Assembly: GCA_018069525.1 (NCBI GenBank)
Contig: JAGPUQ010000009.1
Coordinates: forward strand, 124,001 to 188,000
From: Porticoccaceae bacterium
GTDB taxonomy: Bacteria > Pseudomonadota > Gammaproteobacteria > Pseudomonadales > Porticoccaceae
Direction: 5' to 3'
Length of the DNA stretch: 64,000 nt
Below are positions 26,013-34,127 of the stretch, one piece after another (position 1 is the first letter of the stretch; each line of letters opens with the position of its first letter). The position numbers were made by a program, and so were the translations under genes. The notes under the pieces are model-generated. The model saw only the letters and a program-made list of their open reading frames with translations, had not been told where the DNA came from and did not search any database.

Positions 26013-26613
26013 GATTAACAACGACGCAAATACAGTGCTAAGTACAGCGGCAAACAGTACTGCTGCGAGACTGACACCAAAGCTGGTAGTGCTTGCCTGG
26101 CTCAGCTGTCTGAGCCTGTTGTCAGCCAACATCCCAACGGTTAGCGCCGATATTATCTATCGGATAGAAGACAAGCACGGCAACGTCATTTTTACCGATA
26201 CACCCCCACCCAGCCAACAGGCAGAAACCGTCGAACTGTCTCCAACCAATACGCAACCGACTCTAGTAAGGCCTAAAGCACCTAAGGCGTCTACAACCGA
26301 AGCAAAAACAGGCACTCCCTATACCAGCATTAAGCTGGTTCAGCCCACTAACAACTTAACCATCCCGCCAGGGCAACTGGATGTGGTGGCGCAGATCGCT
26401 CTCGAGCCCCAGTTACAGGAAAATCATCTTGTGCAGTTTTTTATGGATGGTAAACCACAGGGTAAACCAGCGGCAACCACCTCGGTTAGTATCGGCAATT
26501 TGATTAGAGGTGCACACCAGATTCGCGCGCAGGTGATTGATCAGGATAAAGCGGTAGTGGCTAGTACTGGCACTGTAACAATCCACGTGAAGCGCCATTC
26601 AGCGAGAAGTTAA
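26011..26613 (+). CDS. DUF4124 domain protein, exported
   Basis: This 200-residue protein has an N-terminal hydrophobic segment (about residues 24-47, ending near VSADIIYR) that looks like a signal peptide or anchor. A DUF4124 domain follows with IYRIEDKHGNVIFTDTPPP (about 45-63). The C-terminal half is Ig-like, with VQPTNNLTIPPGQLDV and FFMDGKPQGKPA. A DUF4124 gene between glnA and ntrB is a recurrent arrangement in this class from memory; its role in nitrogen control, if any, is unknown. The start at 26011 uses the AGGA of the preceding repeat; GTG 25981 would lie inside the array. Confidence 0.8.
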   Translation: MINNDANTVLSTAANSTAARLTPKLVVLAWLSCLSLLSANIPTVSADIIYRIEDKHGNVIFTDTPPPSQQAETVELSPTNTQPTLVRPKAPKASTTEAKTGTPYTSIKLVQPTNNLTIPPGQLDVVAQIALEPQLQENHLVQFFMDGKPQGKPAATTSVSIGNLIRGAHQIRAQVIDQDKAVVASTGTVTIHVKRHSARS

Positions 26614-26663
26614 GCTCTGCCTTTGTCTTCGTCCACAGCTGGATAGAATAACTTAACATGCAC

Positions 26664-26688
26664 GTCTCGCACCAAAGTGGTGCGAGAC
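26664..26688. promoter_or_regulatory. NtrC-type dyad upstream of ntrB
   Basis: Perfect arms GTCTCGCACCA and TGGTGCGAGAC are separated by AAG. The core GCACCA-N3-TGGTGC is the NtrC operator pattern. No T tract follows, so a simple terminator is less likely. It could mediate autoregulation of ntrBC. Confidence 0.6.
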
Positions 26689-26731
26689 ACTGTAATTCTA
26701 GCTATACTCCAACCTTCTTATCACTTCTATA

Positions 26732-26775
26732 CCTCGGTATAGCCCCGGTATGGCTCCGGTTTGGTGTGGTTTTGG
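26732..26775. repeat. 11-bp tandem array, four copies
   Basis: CCTCGGTATAG, CCCCGGTATGG, CTCCGGTTTGG and TGTGGTTTTGG follow one another without gaps. Confidence 0.75.
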
Positions 26776-26963
26776 CCACATTGCAGCGCACTCGAACTGG
26801 CCCGTTATTTGCTGTCCTCTATTGGAGAGAACGAATAACTCTTGCAAACAGTTCGATCCCAGGTGGCCTAAGCTTCTGTAAACCAAAGTTCCTATAAACC
26901 TGGGCCCCCGACCAACCCAAGCCGTAATCAACTGGCCGCAACCCGATATTCAGGAAACGATCT

Positions 26964-28196
26964 ATGTCGTCATCCCGTTCTACCCTGGAACTCAGCACTA
27001 AGGGCAATAAGTCGGATCGGGCGCGCGATCTGCCACCCGGTGATCCGCTGCTGGATCATGCCTTGATCAATAATCTGAAAACCGCGGTGCTGGTGCTCAA
27101 CGAGTGCTGCCAGCCAATTTATCTTAACAACGCCGCCGAAAACCTGCTGGAAGTCAGTAGTAGTCGGCTTGCAAGCAGCGATTTTGCGGAATTTTTTAGC
27201 CATGCGGACACCCGTCGCGCTGTCTTCGAGCAAGCCCTGGCCGGGGAAAACCCCTACACCGAACGCATGGTAACGCTGCTATTGCCGGATAATCGCGAGA
27301 CCACCGTGGATTACACCGTAACCCCCATTACTGAGGGCGGAAAACCCGCCTTACTCGTAGAAATGTTGCCGATGGATCGCAGCTTGCGCATCGATCGCGA
27401 GCGCGCCCTACAAGCCGCCAACAAGACCTCCCGCAATCTGATTCGGGGCCTGGCTCACGAAATCAAAAATCCCCTGGGAGGCATTCGCGGAGCCTCTCAG
27501 CTGCTGGCTCAGGAGCTGGAACGGGAGGAACTACACGAATACACGGATATTATTATCAACGAAGTCGATCGTCTGCGGCAGCTGGTGGACAAACTGGCCG
27601 GCCCCTCCATACCCGCAAAGCTGGCACCAGTTAATATTCACGAAGTCACCGAGCACGTTGCCGCATTAGTCGAAGCGGAAACTCAAGGTTCCTTACACAT
27701 TGTTCGGGAATACGACCCCAGCATCCCCGAACTCATCGGCGACCGCGGCAAACTTATTCAAGCCACTCTCAACCTGGTGCGCAATGCAATGCAAGCACTA
27801 GAAAGCCATAATGCAAGCAGCACAACATCGAACGATCCACCCCAAATCACCTTGCGTACCCGCATTATTAACAACTTCACCATCGGCAAAACCCCTCACC
27901 GGGTGGTCTGCCGCCTCGAAGTGATCGATAACGGCCCGGGCGTTCCAGAGGACATCGGCGACCGTATTTTTTACCCAATGATCAGCGGGCGCGCCGAGGG
28001 TTCGGGACTGGGCTTACCCATTGCTCAATCCGCAATTCACTTACATCAAGGACTGATCGAATGCGAAAGTAAACCCGGCCACACCCGGTTCTCGGTCTAC
28101 CTGCCGCTGCAGCCAAAATCCGAACAACTTTCACCTAAACACACCGATCATAAACACACTGAAAATAGCCACAGCAAACACGGACATCACCTATGA
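26964..28196 (+). CDS. glnL: Nitrogen regulation sensor kinase NtrB
   Basis: This 410-residue cytoplasmic histidine kinase of nitrogen control phosphorylates or dephosphorylates NtrC under PII control. An N-terminal PAS domain (about residues 32-140) is followed by the H-box GLAHEIKNPLGGIRGASQLL (phosphorylated His near 163), the N-box LVRNAMQA and the ATPase motifs DNGPGVP and GSGLGLPIAQS. The C-terminus has a His-rich tail (HTDHKHTENSHSKHGHH), longer than usual. Its last bases overlap the ntrC start as ATGA, indicating coupled translation. Confidence 0.96.
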   Translation: MSSSRSTLELSTKGNKSDRARDLPPGDPLLDHALINNLKTAVLVLNECCQPIYLNNAAENLLEVSSSRLASSDFAEFFSHADTRRAVFEQALAGENPYTERMVTLLLPDNRETTVDYTVTPITEGGKPALLVEMLPMDRSLRIDRERALQAANKTSRNLIRGLAHEIKNPLGGIRGASQLLAQELEREELHEYTDIIINEVDRLRQLVDKLAGPSIPAKLAPVNIHEVTEHVAALVEAETQGSLHIVREYDPSIPELIGDRGKLIQATLNLVRNAMQALESHNASSTTSNDPPQITLRTRIINNFTIGKTPHRVVCRLEVIDNGPGVPEDIGDRIFYPMISGRAEGSGLGLPIAQSAIHLHQGLIECESKPGHTRFSVYLPLQPKSEQLSPKHTDHKHTENSHSKHGHHL

Positions 28197-29641
28197 AAGC
28201 AAATATCTGGATAGTGGACGACGATAAATCTATCCGCTGGGTGATGGAGCGCGCGCTCGACAAAGCCGAAATGAACGTCACCAGTTTTTCCAATGCCCAG
28301 AGCTTGCTCACCGAGCTTAAGCGAAGCAAGCCGGATATTATTATTAGCGATATTCGCATGCCTGGTATCGACGGCCTGGAACTGCTGGATCAACTACATC
28401 GGGATAAACCGGAAATGCCAGTGATCATCACCACCGCGCACTCCGATCTGGACAGCGCCGTCGCGGCTTATCAAGGTGGAGCCTTCGAGTATCTACCCAA
28501 GCCCTTCGATACCGACGAACTGGTCTCCGTTGCCCGCCGGGCTATCGAGTATGCCAGGGAAAAATCCTCAACTGCTGAAGAAGTAGACAAGGAAGTATCG
28601 CGGGAAATTATTGGCGAAGCCCCCGCGATGCAGGAAGTATTTCGCGCTATTGGTCGCCTGTCCCACTCCCATATCACGGTGATGATTAACGGTGAATCCG
28701 GTACGGGCAAAGAATTGGTGGCCCGCGCGCTGCACCAGCACAGTCCGCGTAAAGACCAAGCTTTCATTGCGCTTAATATGGCCGCAATCCCCCACGACTT
28801 AATTGAGTCGGAATTGTTTGGCCACGAAAAAGGCGCTTTTACCGGAGCGGCACAACGACGCACTGGTCGTTTTGAACAGGCCGACGGTGGCACTTTGTTT
28901 CTCGATGAAATTGGCGACATGCCCGCCGAAGCCCAGACCCGCTTATTGCGCGTGCTTGCCGACAAGGAGTTTTATCGGGTTGGCGGTCACCAACCGGTCA
29001 AAGTGGATGTGCGTATTATTGCCGCCACTCATCAAGACCTGGAAGCGCTGGTAGAGGAGCGACGCTTCCGCGAAGATCTCTACCACCGACTCAACGTGAT
29101 TCGCATTCACCTGCCCCGGCTCACGGATCGACGGGAAGATATTCCGCAGCTTATCCGACATTTTTTGAAAAAGTCAGCGGAAGAATTAAACGTAGAACCC
29201 AAAGTACTATCGGCGGAAGCCGAAGCCTATCTGTGCTCATTGCCCTGGCCTGGCAATGTCCGGCAGATGGAGAACACCTGCCGCTGGCTCACCGTAATGG
29301 CTGCGGGTCGAGAAATTTTAACCTTGGACCTGCCGCCAGAATTGCTCGATGCCAGCACCGAAGTAAGCAGCGTGGCTGAAAACTGGGAGCAGTCATTACG
29401 GCGCTGGCTGAGCAAAGAACTGGCTGGGGGTAAAAGCGGTATCCTGGCGACGGCGACACCGGCCTTTGAGCGTGCGGTGATTGAAACTGCCTTGCAATAC
29501 ACCGCCGGCCGCAAGCGCGACGCCGCCGAACTACTGGGTTGGGGTCGCAACACGCTAACCCGGAAGATGCACGAACTCAATATTTCTGGCGAAGGGAAGT
29601 CCGATAAAAGCGGTTCTGACCAACAACGGAAAAGCGCCTGA
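28193..29641 (+). CDS. glnG: Nitrogen regulation response regulator NtrC
   Basis: This 482-residue sigma-54 activator has a receiver domain with DDD near the N-terminus and the phospho-acceptor in ISDIRMPG (Asp about 54). The AAA+ domain has GESGTGKELVARAL, the sigma-54 contact loop GAFTGA and Walker B GGTLFLDEIGDMP. The C-terminal Fis-type DNA-binding domain is RKRDAAELLGWGRNTLTRK. All functional motifs are intact. It would act on the glnA sigma-54 promoter and the dyad upstream of ntrB. Confidence 0.97.
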   Translation: MKANIWIVDDDKSIRWVMERALDKAEMNVTSFSNAQSLLTELKRSKPDIIISDIRMPGIDGLELLDQLHRDKPEMPVIITTAHSDLDSAVAAYQGGAFEYLPKPFDTDELVSVARRAIEYAREKSSTAEEVDKEVSREIIGEAPAMQEVFRAIGRLSHSHITVMINGESGTGKELVARALHQHSPRKDQAFIALNMAAIPHDLIESELFGHEKGAFTGAAQRRTGRFEQADGGTLFLDEIGDMPAEAQTRLLRVLADKEFYRVGGHQPVKVDVRIIAATHQDLEALVEERRFREDLYHRLNVIRIHLPRLTDRREDIPQLIRHFLKKSAEELNVEPKVLSAEAEAYLCSLPWPGNVRQMENTCRWLTVMAAGREILTLDLPPELLDASTEVSSVAENWEQSLRRWLSKELAGGKSGILATATPAFERAVIETALQYTAGRKRDAAELLGWGRNTLTRKMHELNISGEGKSDKSGSDQQRKSA

Positions 29642-29672
29642 CGCAGAGATCAATACAGATAAGACTCTGTAA

Positions 29673-30185
29673 TTAGTGGCGCTGCTCGGGACTTGCCTCA
29701 GCATCAGCCGATTGCGCACGTTGCGCAAGTGCCTGTTGAAACAGCGCCTCAAAATTCACTGGTGGCAACATCAGCGGTGGGAAGCCTCCCTTCACCGCCA
29801 AATCGTCGACAATGGCTCGGGCGTAGGGAAACAATACGCTCAGGCAGTGCGTATTGAGCACCTGAGTCAACATGTTCTGCTCCAGGCCCGTCACCAGAAA
29901 CACGCCCGCCTGCTGGACTTCCACTAGATATAAGGTGTCACTATCGTCTTTAACCGAAGCGGTTAAATGTAACACTACCTCGTAGTGTTGCTCATCTATT
30001 TTGCGCACTTCAGTACCGATGTCCTGATCGACAACGGGCTTCACCTTTCGGCTAAAACCTGCGGTACCCAACGGAGCTTCAAACGAGACATCCTTAATAT
30101 AAAGATGCTTGATCGCCATTTGTGGAGCTGCAACTCCGTCTGCGCCTTGGTCAGTATCAGTCTTCGGTTTATCCTTACTCATCAA
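29673..30185 (-). CDS. secB: Protein-export chaperone SecB
   Basis: This 170-residue tetrameric cytoplasmic chaperone keeps preproteins unfolded and delivers them to SecA. The family core is IKHLYIKDVSFEAP (about residues 25-38), the long strand YEVVLHLTASVK and the C-terminal PPLMLPPVNFEALFQQAL. The tail is acidic/Gln-rich. It is the last of a minus-strand series with grxC and the rhodanese gene, and is convergent with ntrC. Confidence 0.97.
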   Translation of the reverse strand: MMSKDKPKTDTDQGADGVAAPQMAIKHLYIKDVSFEAPLGTAGFSRKVKPVVDQDIGTEVRKIDEQHYEVVLHLTASVKDDSDTLYLVEVQQAGVFLVTGLEQNMLTQVLNTHCLSVLFPYARAIVDDLAVKGGFPPLMLPPVNFEALFQQALAQRAQSADAEASPEQRH

Positions 30186-30273
30186 CGTGCCCTTGGTAAA
30201 ATATGAATGTTAATAGTATTTTCCTGGTATTGCCTTTCTTGAAGTGCTCGGCCTCGAACTACTCAGCCATTAA

Positions 30274-30558
30274 CTACTCAGTATTGGACGAACCAGACAT
30301 TGTATCCAGCAACACATCCAGCTCACCGCTGCGCTCAAGTGCCTGCATATCGGTAAAACCACCTATGTGGCGCTCACCAATCCATATTTGCGGAACCGTG
30401 TGTTGACCACTGCGTTCGCCAATCTCCCAGCGCAACTGGTGATCACCGTCCACCGCAATATCCTCAAATTCGACACCTTTGGCTTTCAAAAACCGCCGCG
30501 CCGCAACGCAGTAGGGGCAAAATCGAGTGCTATACAAAACCACTGCAACATCATTCAT
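30274..30558 (-). CDS. grxC: Glutaredoxin 3
   Basis: This 94-residue dithiol glutaredoxin has the active site CPYC (residues 12-15), a TVPQIWIG segment (cis-Pro loop) and GGFTDMQAL for glutathione binding. It reduces disulfides with glutathione in the cytoplasm. I start it at ATG 30558 (MNDVAVVLY), which gives the normal length; the longer open frame upstream is the shadow of the rhodanese gene. It lies about 10 nt after that gene and 90 nt before secB. Confidence 0.95.
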   Translation of the reverse strand: MNDVAVVLYSTRFCPYCVAARRFLKAKGVEFEDIAVDGDHQLRWEIGERSGQHTVPQIWIGERHIGGFTDMQALERSGELDVLLDTMSGSSNTE

Positions 30559-30568
30559 CCGAGATTGG

Positions 30569-30982
30569 CTACCTGGAAACCAGCGGTAAATTCTGTACCA
30601 GCCACTCACCCATACCACCACGCAAGCGACAGACATTAAATCCAGCCTGGCGTAACTTTCGACCCACGGCTGCAGCCTGCTGGCCATGCTTATCCACCAA
30701 AATAATTACTTTATCGCGCTGACTCTCAAGTTCCGCCATCCGCTCATCAATTTTCGTGCTGGGAATATTAAGCGACGAATTAATATGGCCCAGCGCGTAT
30801 TCTTTGGCATCGCGCACATCTACTAAAAAGCCCTCGTCGGCATTGAGCATGCGCGTCACATCGTGCACCGACAACTGTTTGCCCGCCTTGGCCTGCTCGA
30901 GAAAAATAAAAACGTAGACCAATAGCAGGAAGACACTAACTAAGACCCACTGGTCGCTAACAAAAACTAAGAAATCCGCCAC
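30569..30982 (-). CDS. Membrane-anchored rhodanese-like protein (YibN type)
   Basis: This protein of about 137 residues has one N-terminal membrane helix (about residues 12-28, WVLVSVFLLLVYVFIFLEQ) and a rhodanese domain. In the loop where sulfurtransferases carry the catalytic Cys it has ILVDKHGQQAAAVGRKL, with Asp-Lys-His and no Cys, so it is probably catalytically inactive. I place the start at GTG 30982, which has AGAGGT upstream; ATG 31015 is possible but lies only about 14 nt past the -10 box. Gene order rhodanese, grxC, secB beside gpmI matches Pseudomonas from memory. Confidence 0.85.
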   Translation of the reverse strand: MADFLVFVSDQWVLVSVFLLLVYVFIFLEQAKAGKQLSVHDVTRMLNADEGFLVDVRDAKEYALGHINSSLNIPSTKIDERMAELESQRDKVIILVDKHGQQAAAVGRKLRQAGFNVCRLRGGMGEWLVQNLPLVSR

Positions 30983-31028
30983 AGTAACCTCTTTCGTGAA
31001 TGGCACGGAGGCCATATCGGGAGCGCGC

Positions 31029-31034
31029 ATTATA
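31029..31034 (-). promoter_or_regulatory. Probable -10 box of the rhodanese-grxC-secB unit
   Basis: On the minus strand TATAAT is followed by GCGCGC, 47 nt before GTG 30982. It is the third occurrence of this promoter string in the window. Confidence 0.6.
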
Positions 31035-31158
31035 CATAGGACGAGGTGCTTTCGCAGGTCAGCATCAATGGAAATTGGTCCCTTACATGGCGTTTCAAAC
31101 CCCAAAAAGGTACCATTGCCGCTGTTAGAAACCTCTTATTTCCTCTACGTAGCCTACG

Positions 31159-32715
31159 ATGACCGAAGCCAAAAAAACCACTGTGTTAATTATTCTCGAC
31201 GGCTGGGGTCATAACGAATCCCCCGATGCCAATGCCATCTATGCCGCCCATTCACCGGTATGGGACAAGCTGTGGAGCGAGCAGCCACATACGCTGATTT
31301 CCGGATCCGGGCTGGATGTGGGCCTCCCCGCTGGCCAAATGGGTAATTCTGAAGTCGGTCATATGACACTGGGTGCGGGCCGCGTGGTGTATCAAAACTT
31401 TACCCGCATCAACAAGGCACTGGAAGACGGCGATTTTTTTACTAACCCCGCCTACCTCTCCGCCTTCGATAAAGCCGCGCAGACCGGAAATGCCGTACAC
31501 CTCTTTGGTTTACTTTCCACCGGCGGCGTTCACAGCCACGAAAAGCATATTGTTGCCGCCATTGAATTGGCCGCGCAGCGTGGAGTTAAGGAAATATATC
31601 TGCACGCGTTTCTCGACGGTCGCGACACCCCGCCAAGAAGCGCAGAACCCTCATTAGAAAAAGCGGCGGCTAAATTCACCGAACTGGGTTGCGGTCGCAT
31701 CGCCTCTATCTGCGGCCGCTACTACGCCATGGATAGAGATCAACGCTGGGATCGGGTGCAACTCGCGTATCAGTTGATCACCGAAGGCAAGGCCGATCAC
31801 CAGGCCAGCAACGCCATCGAGGGTTTACAGGCCGCCTACCAGCGCGGCGAAAACGACGAATTTGTACTGCCCACGACCATTCAGGCCGAGGGTGAGGCCG
31901 ATGCCTGCGTGCGCGACGGTGACGCCATTGTGTTTATGAACTTCCGCCCCGACCGTGCACGCCAGCTCACTCGGGCGTTTACCGATCCGGCTTTCGATGA
32001 TTTTAAGCGCGCCGTTCAGCCGCAGCTGTCCACCTTTGTTACTACTACCCAATACGCCGCCGACATCGACGCGCTCTGCGCGTTTGCGCCTGGCTCTCTG
32101 GTAAATTCCCTGGGTGAATATTTGGCAGCCCAAGGAAAAACCCAGCTGCGCATCGCCGAAACTGAAAAATATGCCCACGTAACCTTCTTTTTTAGCGGTG
32201 GGCAAGAAGCCTTATACCCAGGCGAAGACAGAATTTTAATTCCTTCCCCGGATGTCGCGACTTATGATCTAAAACCAGAAATGAGCGCATTTGAAGTCAC
32301 CGAAAAACTAGTGTCGGCCATCCGCAAGGGTCAACACGACGCTATTATTTGTAATTTTGCCAACGGCGATATGGTGGGTCATACCGGTATATTTAGCGCC
32401 GCAGTAAAAGCCGTTGAAACCCTCGACCAATGCCTCGGCACTATTATTAACGCCCTCGCCGAGGTTGGCGGCCAATGTTTGATTACTGCCGACCACGGCA
32501 ACGTCGAGCAAATGCTCAGCTACGAAAGCGGCGAACCACTCACCTCCCACACCTGTGAGCCAGTGCCACTGGTGTACGTCGGCCCCAGAGATATTCAGCT
32601 AGAAGGGAGCGGCTCATTAGCGGACGTCGCCCCGACCCTGCTGGCACTGATGGCGCTGACTCAACCCGCTGAAATGACCGGTCACTCCTTGATCGCGGCC
32701 GCCGTGTCAAATTAA
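31159..32715 (+). CDS. gpmI: 2,3-bisphosphoglycerate-independent phosphoglycerate mutase
   Basis: This 518-residue alkaline-phosphatase-superfamily enzyme interconverts 3- and 2-phosphoglycerate using manganese. [16 protein letters not shown] is the N-terminal metal site. The nucleophilic Ser normally lies in a PNS-type motif near residue 60, here [26 protein letters not shown] and the C-terminal metal site [10 protein letters not shown] are conserved. Length is typical. Its last codons and stop form the first unit of a 15-bp array that leads to envC. Confidence 0.97.
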   Translation: MTEAKKTTVLIILDGWGHNESPDANAIYAAHSPVWDKLWSEQPHTLISGSGLDVGLPAGQMGNSEVGHMTLGAGRVVYQNFTRINKALEDGDFFTNPAYLSAFDKAAQTGNAVHLFGLLSTGGVHSHEKHIVAAIELAAQRGVKEIYLHAFLDGRDTPPRSAEPSLEKAAAKFTELGCGRIASICGRYYAMDRDQRWDRVQLAYQLITEGKADHQASNAIEGLQAAYQRGENDEFVLPTTIQAEGEADACVRDGDAIVFMNFRPDRARQLTRAFTDPAFDDFKRAVQPQLSTFVTTTQYAADIDALCAFAPGSLVNSLGEYLAAQGKTQLRIAETEKYAHVTFFFSGGQEALYPGEDRILIPSPDVATYDLKPEMSAFEVTEKLVSAIRKGQHDAIICNFANGDMVGHTGIFSAAVKAVETLDQCLGTIINALAEVGGQCLITADHGNVEQMLSYESGEPLTSHTCEPVPLVYVGPRDIQLEGSGSLADVAPTLLALMALTQPAEMTGHSLIAAAVSN

Positions 32716-32763
32716 GGAGTGTCGAATTGAGGAGTGCCGAGTTAAGGAGCGCCGACAAGTAAT
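32704..32763. repeat. 15-bp array from the gpmI stop to the envC start
   Basis: GTGTCAAATTAAGGA, GTGTCGAATTGAGGA, GTGCCGAGTTAAGGA and GCGCCGACAAGTAAT follow without gaps. The first unit holds the gpmI stop codon TAA and the last reaches the envC ATG. Each of the first three contains an AGGAG-like Shine-Dalgarno at the junction. Confidence 0.9.
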
Positions 32764-33967
32764 GAAGCGAAATACTTGCCTGACCGTTCTGGGTTTTTTT
32801 TCTAGCTCCTTTTCCTATAGCGCCTTTCTCTTTAGCGCCCTTTTCTTTAGCGCTCTTATCTTCACAGGTATGGCGGCTCCGGCAGTCAGCGCAAACACTG
32901 TTTCTACCGACAACTCCCGCAAACTGCAAGAGCTACAGCGAGAAATTACCGAAACACAAAATAACCTGCAACACGCCGACAAAGAAAAATCTCGCCTCAA
33001 TAAACAGCTGCAAAGTTTTGAATTAAAACTCGCCGACAGCCACCGCAAAAAACGCTTACTGAAAATCGAGATTGTTAATTTAGAAGACGAGCTGAGCGCA
33101 TTAACGCAGCGTCGCAATCAATTGAAACGTAGTAGTAAACTGCAGTTACAACAATTGAATAACGAGGTCGCCGTTGCTTACCGCACAGGCCAACAGGAAC
33201 CAATTAAATTACTACTTAATATCGAAGACCCGCAAGAACTCAACCGCACACTAAAATATTACGACTACTTTGTCGCCGCTAGAACCCGCGAACTGGGTAA
33301 GTACCGTAGCGCTCTCGCCGAAATCAACACGATCAGCAGCACCATCAATTCCACGCGCGACACCCTGATAAGCGAGCGCAGCTCACTGGATCAAGAACAG
33401 CGGCGACTGGAAGAAAACCGCAAACAACGCCAGCAATTACTGCTCAGATTCCAACAGCAATACAGCAGTGAAAACGCCCGACTTAAAAAACTACAAAATG
33501 AAGAGAGTCATTTACAGTCGGTGATCGAAACTATCCAGCTGAAAGCGCGGCAGGTGGCTACCGGCGCGCCCTTCGGCAAACAGAGCGGAAAACTACCGTG
33601 GCCGGTCGAAGGCAAATTAATCAGCGCCTTTGGCGACCAACGCGCCAGTTCTCTGCGCTGGAGCGGGTGGTTACTACAGGCCAGCGAAGGCAGCACAGTA
33701 CGCACGATTCATCCAGGCACCGTGGTATTTTCCGATTATTTGCGCGGACACGGCCTGCTTGTGATTGTCGATCACGGCGACGGCTATTTGAGTCTTTACG
33801 CTCACAACCAAACATTGGTTCGCAACGTCGGAGAGCGGGTCAAGGGCGGCGACACCATTGCTCGGGTAGGTAGCAGTGGCGGCATAAAGCGTAGCGCGCT
33901 GTATTTCGAGATTCGCCATAACGGCAAAGCCGTCAATCCTAAGTCCTGGCTACGCCGTCGCTCTTAA
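32762..33967 (+). CDS. envC: EnvC-like murein hydrolase activator
   Basis: This 401-residue periplasmic protein has a signal peptide with duplicated FSALF/FSALI segments (residues 18-37), a long coiled coil (about 48-250), and a C-terminal LytM-type peptidase fold (about 280-398). The zinc ligands are lost: the usual HxH appears as LYFEIRH and the first His-Asp site as GWLLQASEG. This is the degenerate state expected for EnvC, which activates amidases instead of cutting peptidoglycan. It follows gpmI by 46 nt, so it is probably co-transcribed. Confidence 0.93.
   Translation: MKRNTCLTVLGFFSSSFSYSAFLFSALFFSALIFTGMAAPAVSANTVSTDNSRKLQELQREITETQNNLQHADKEKSRLNKQLQSFELKLADSHRKKRLLKIEIVNLEDELSALTQRRNQLKRSSKLQLQQLNNEVAVAYRTGQQEPIKLLLNIEDPQELNRTLKYYDYFVAARTRELGKYRSALAEINTISSTINSTRDTLISERSSLDQEQRRLEENRKQRQQLLLRFQQQYSSENARLKKLQNEESHLQSVIETIQLKARQVATGAPFGKQSGKLPWPVEGKLISAFGDQRASSLRWSGWLLQASEGSTVRTIHPGTVVFSDYLRGHGLLVIVDHGDGYLSLYAHNQTLVRNVGERVKGGDTIARVGSSGGIKRSALYFEIRHNGKAVNPKSWLRRRS
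32815..32859. repeat. In-frame 15-bp repeat in the envC signal peptide
   Basis: CTATAGCGCCTTTCT, CTTTAGCGCCCTTTT and CTTTAGCGCTCTTAT encode the YSAFL, FSALF and FSALI segments of the hydrophobic core. Confidence 0.85.
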
Positions 33968-34015
33968 CGCTGAACTCTTATTACTCAATTACACTCTTAG
34001 TTAGCGGGCAAGAAT

Positions 34016-34032
34016 TGACGGGCGGGCCGTCA
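34016..34032 (+). other. Short hairpin after envC
   Basis: TGACGG and CCGTCA form a 6-bp stem with loop GCGGG. No T tract follows. Confidence 0.35.
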
Positions 34033-34038
34033 CCGCAG

Positions 34039-34074
34039 CTTGCACACCTCGCATGCCTTGCATACCTTATAAAG
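34039..34074. repeat. 9-bp tandem array before ctpA
   Basis: CTTGCACAC, CTCGCATGC, CTTGCATAC and CTTATAAAG lie head to tail between envC and ctpA. Confidence 0.65.
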
Positions 34075-34127
34075 CTGCGTAAACTCAAATACTGCAATGT
34101 CGATCCGGAACACCACAAGGATTTGTT

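Larger units (their letters stand above)
26614..26963. other. Regulatory gap before ntrB
   Basis: No gene is present. The region holds an NtrC-type dyad (26664-26688), a second dyad CTATACC/GGTATAG at 26727-26742, and an 11-bp array that overlaps it. Confidence 0.7.
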
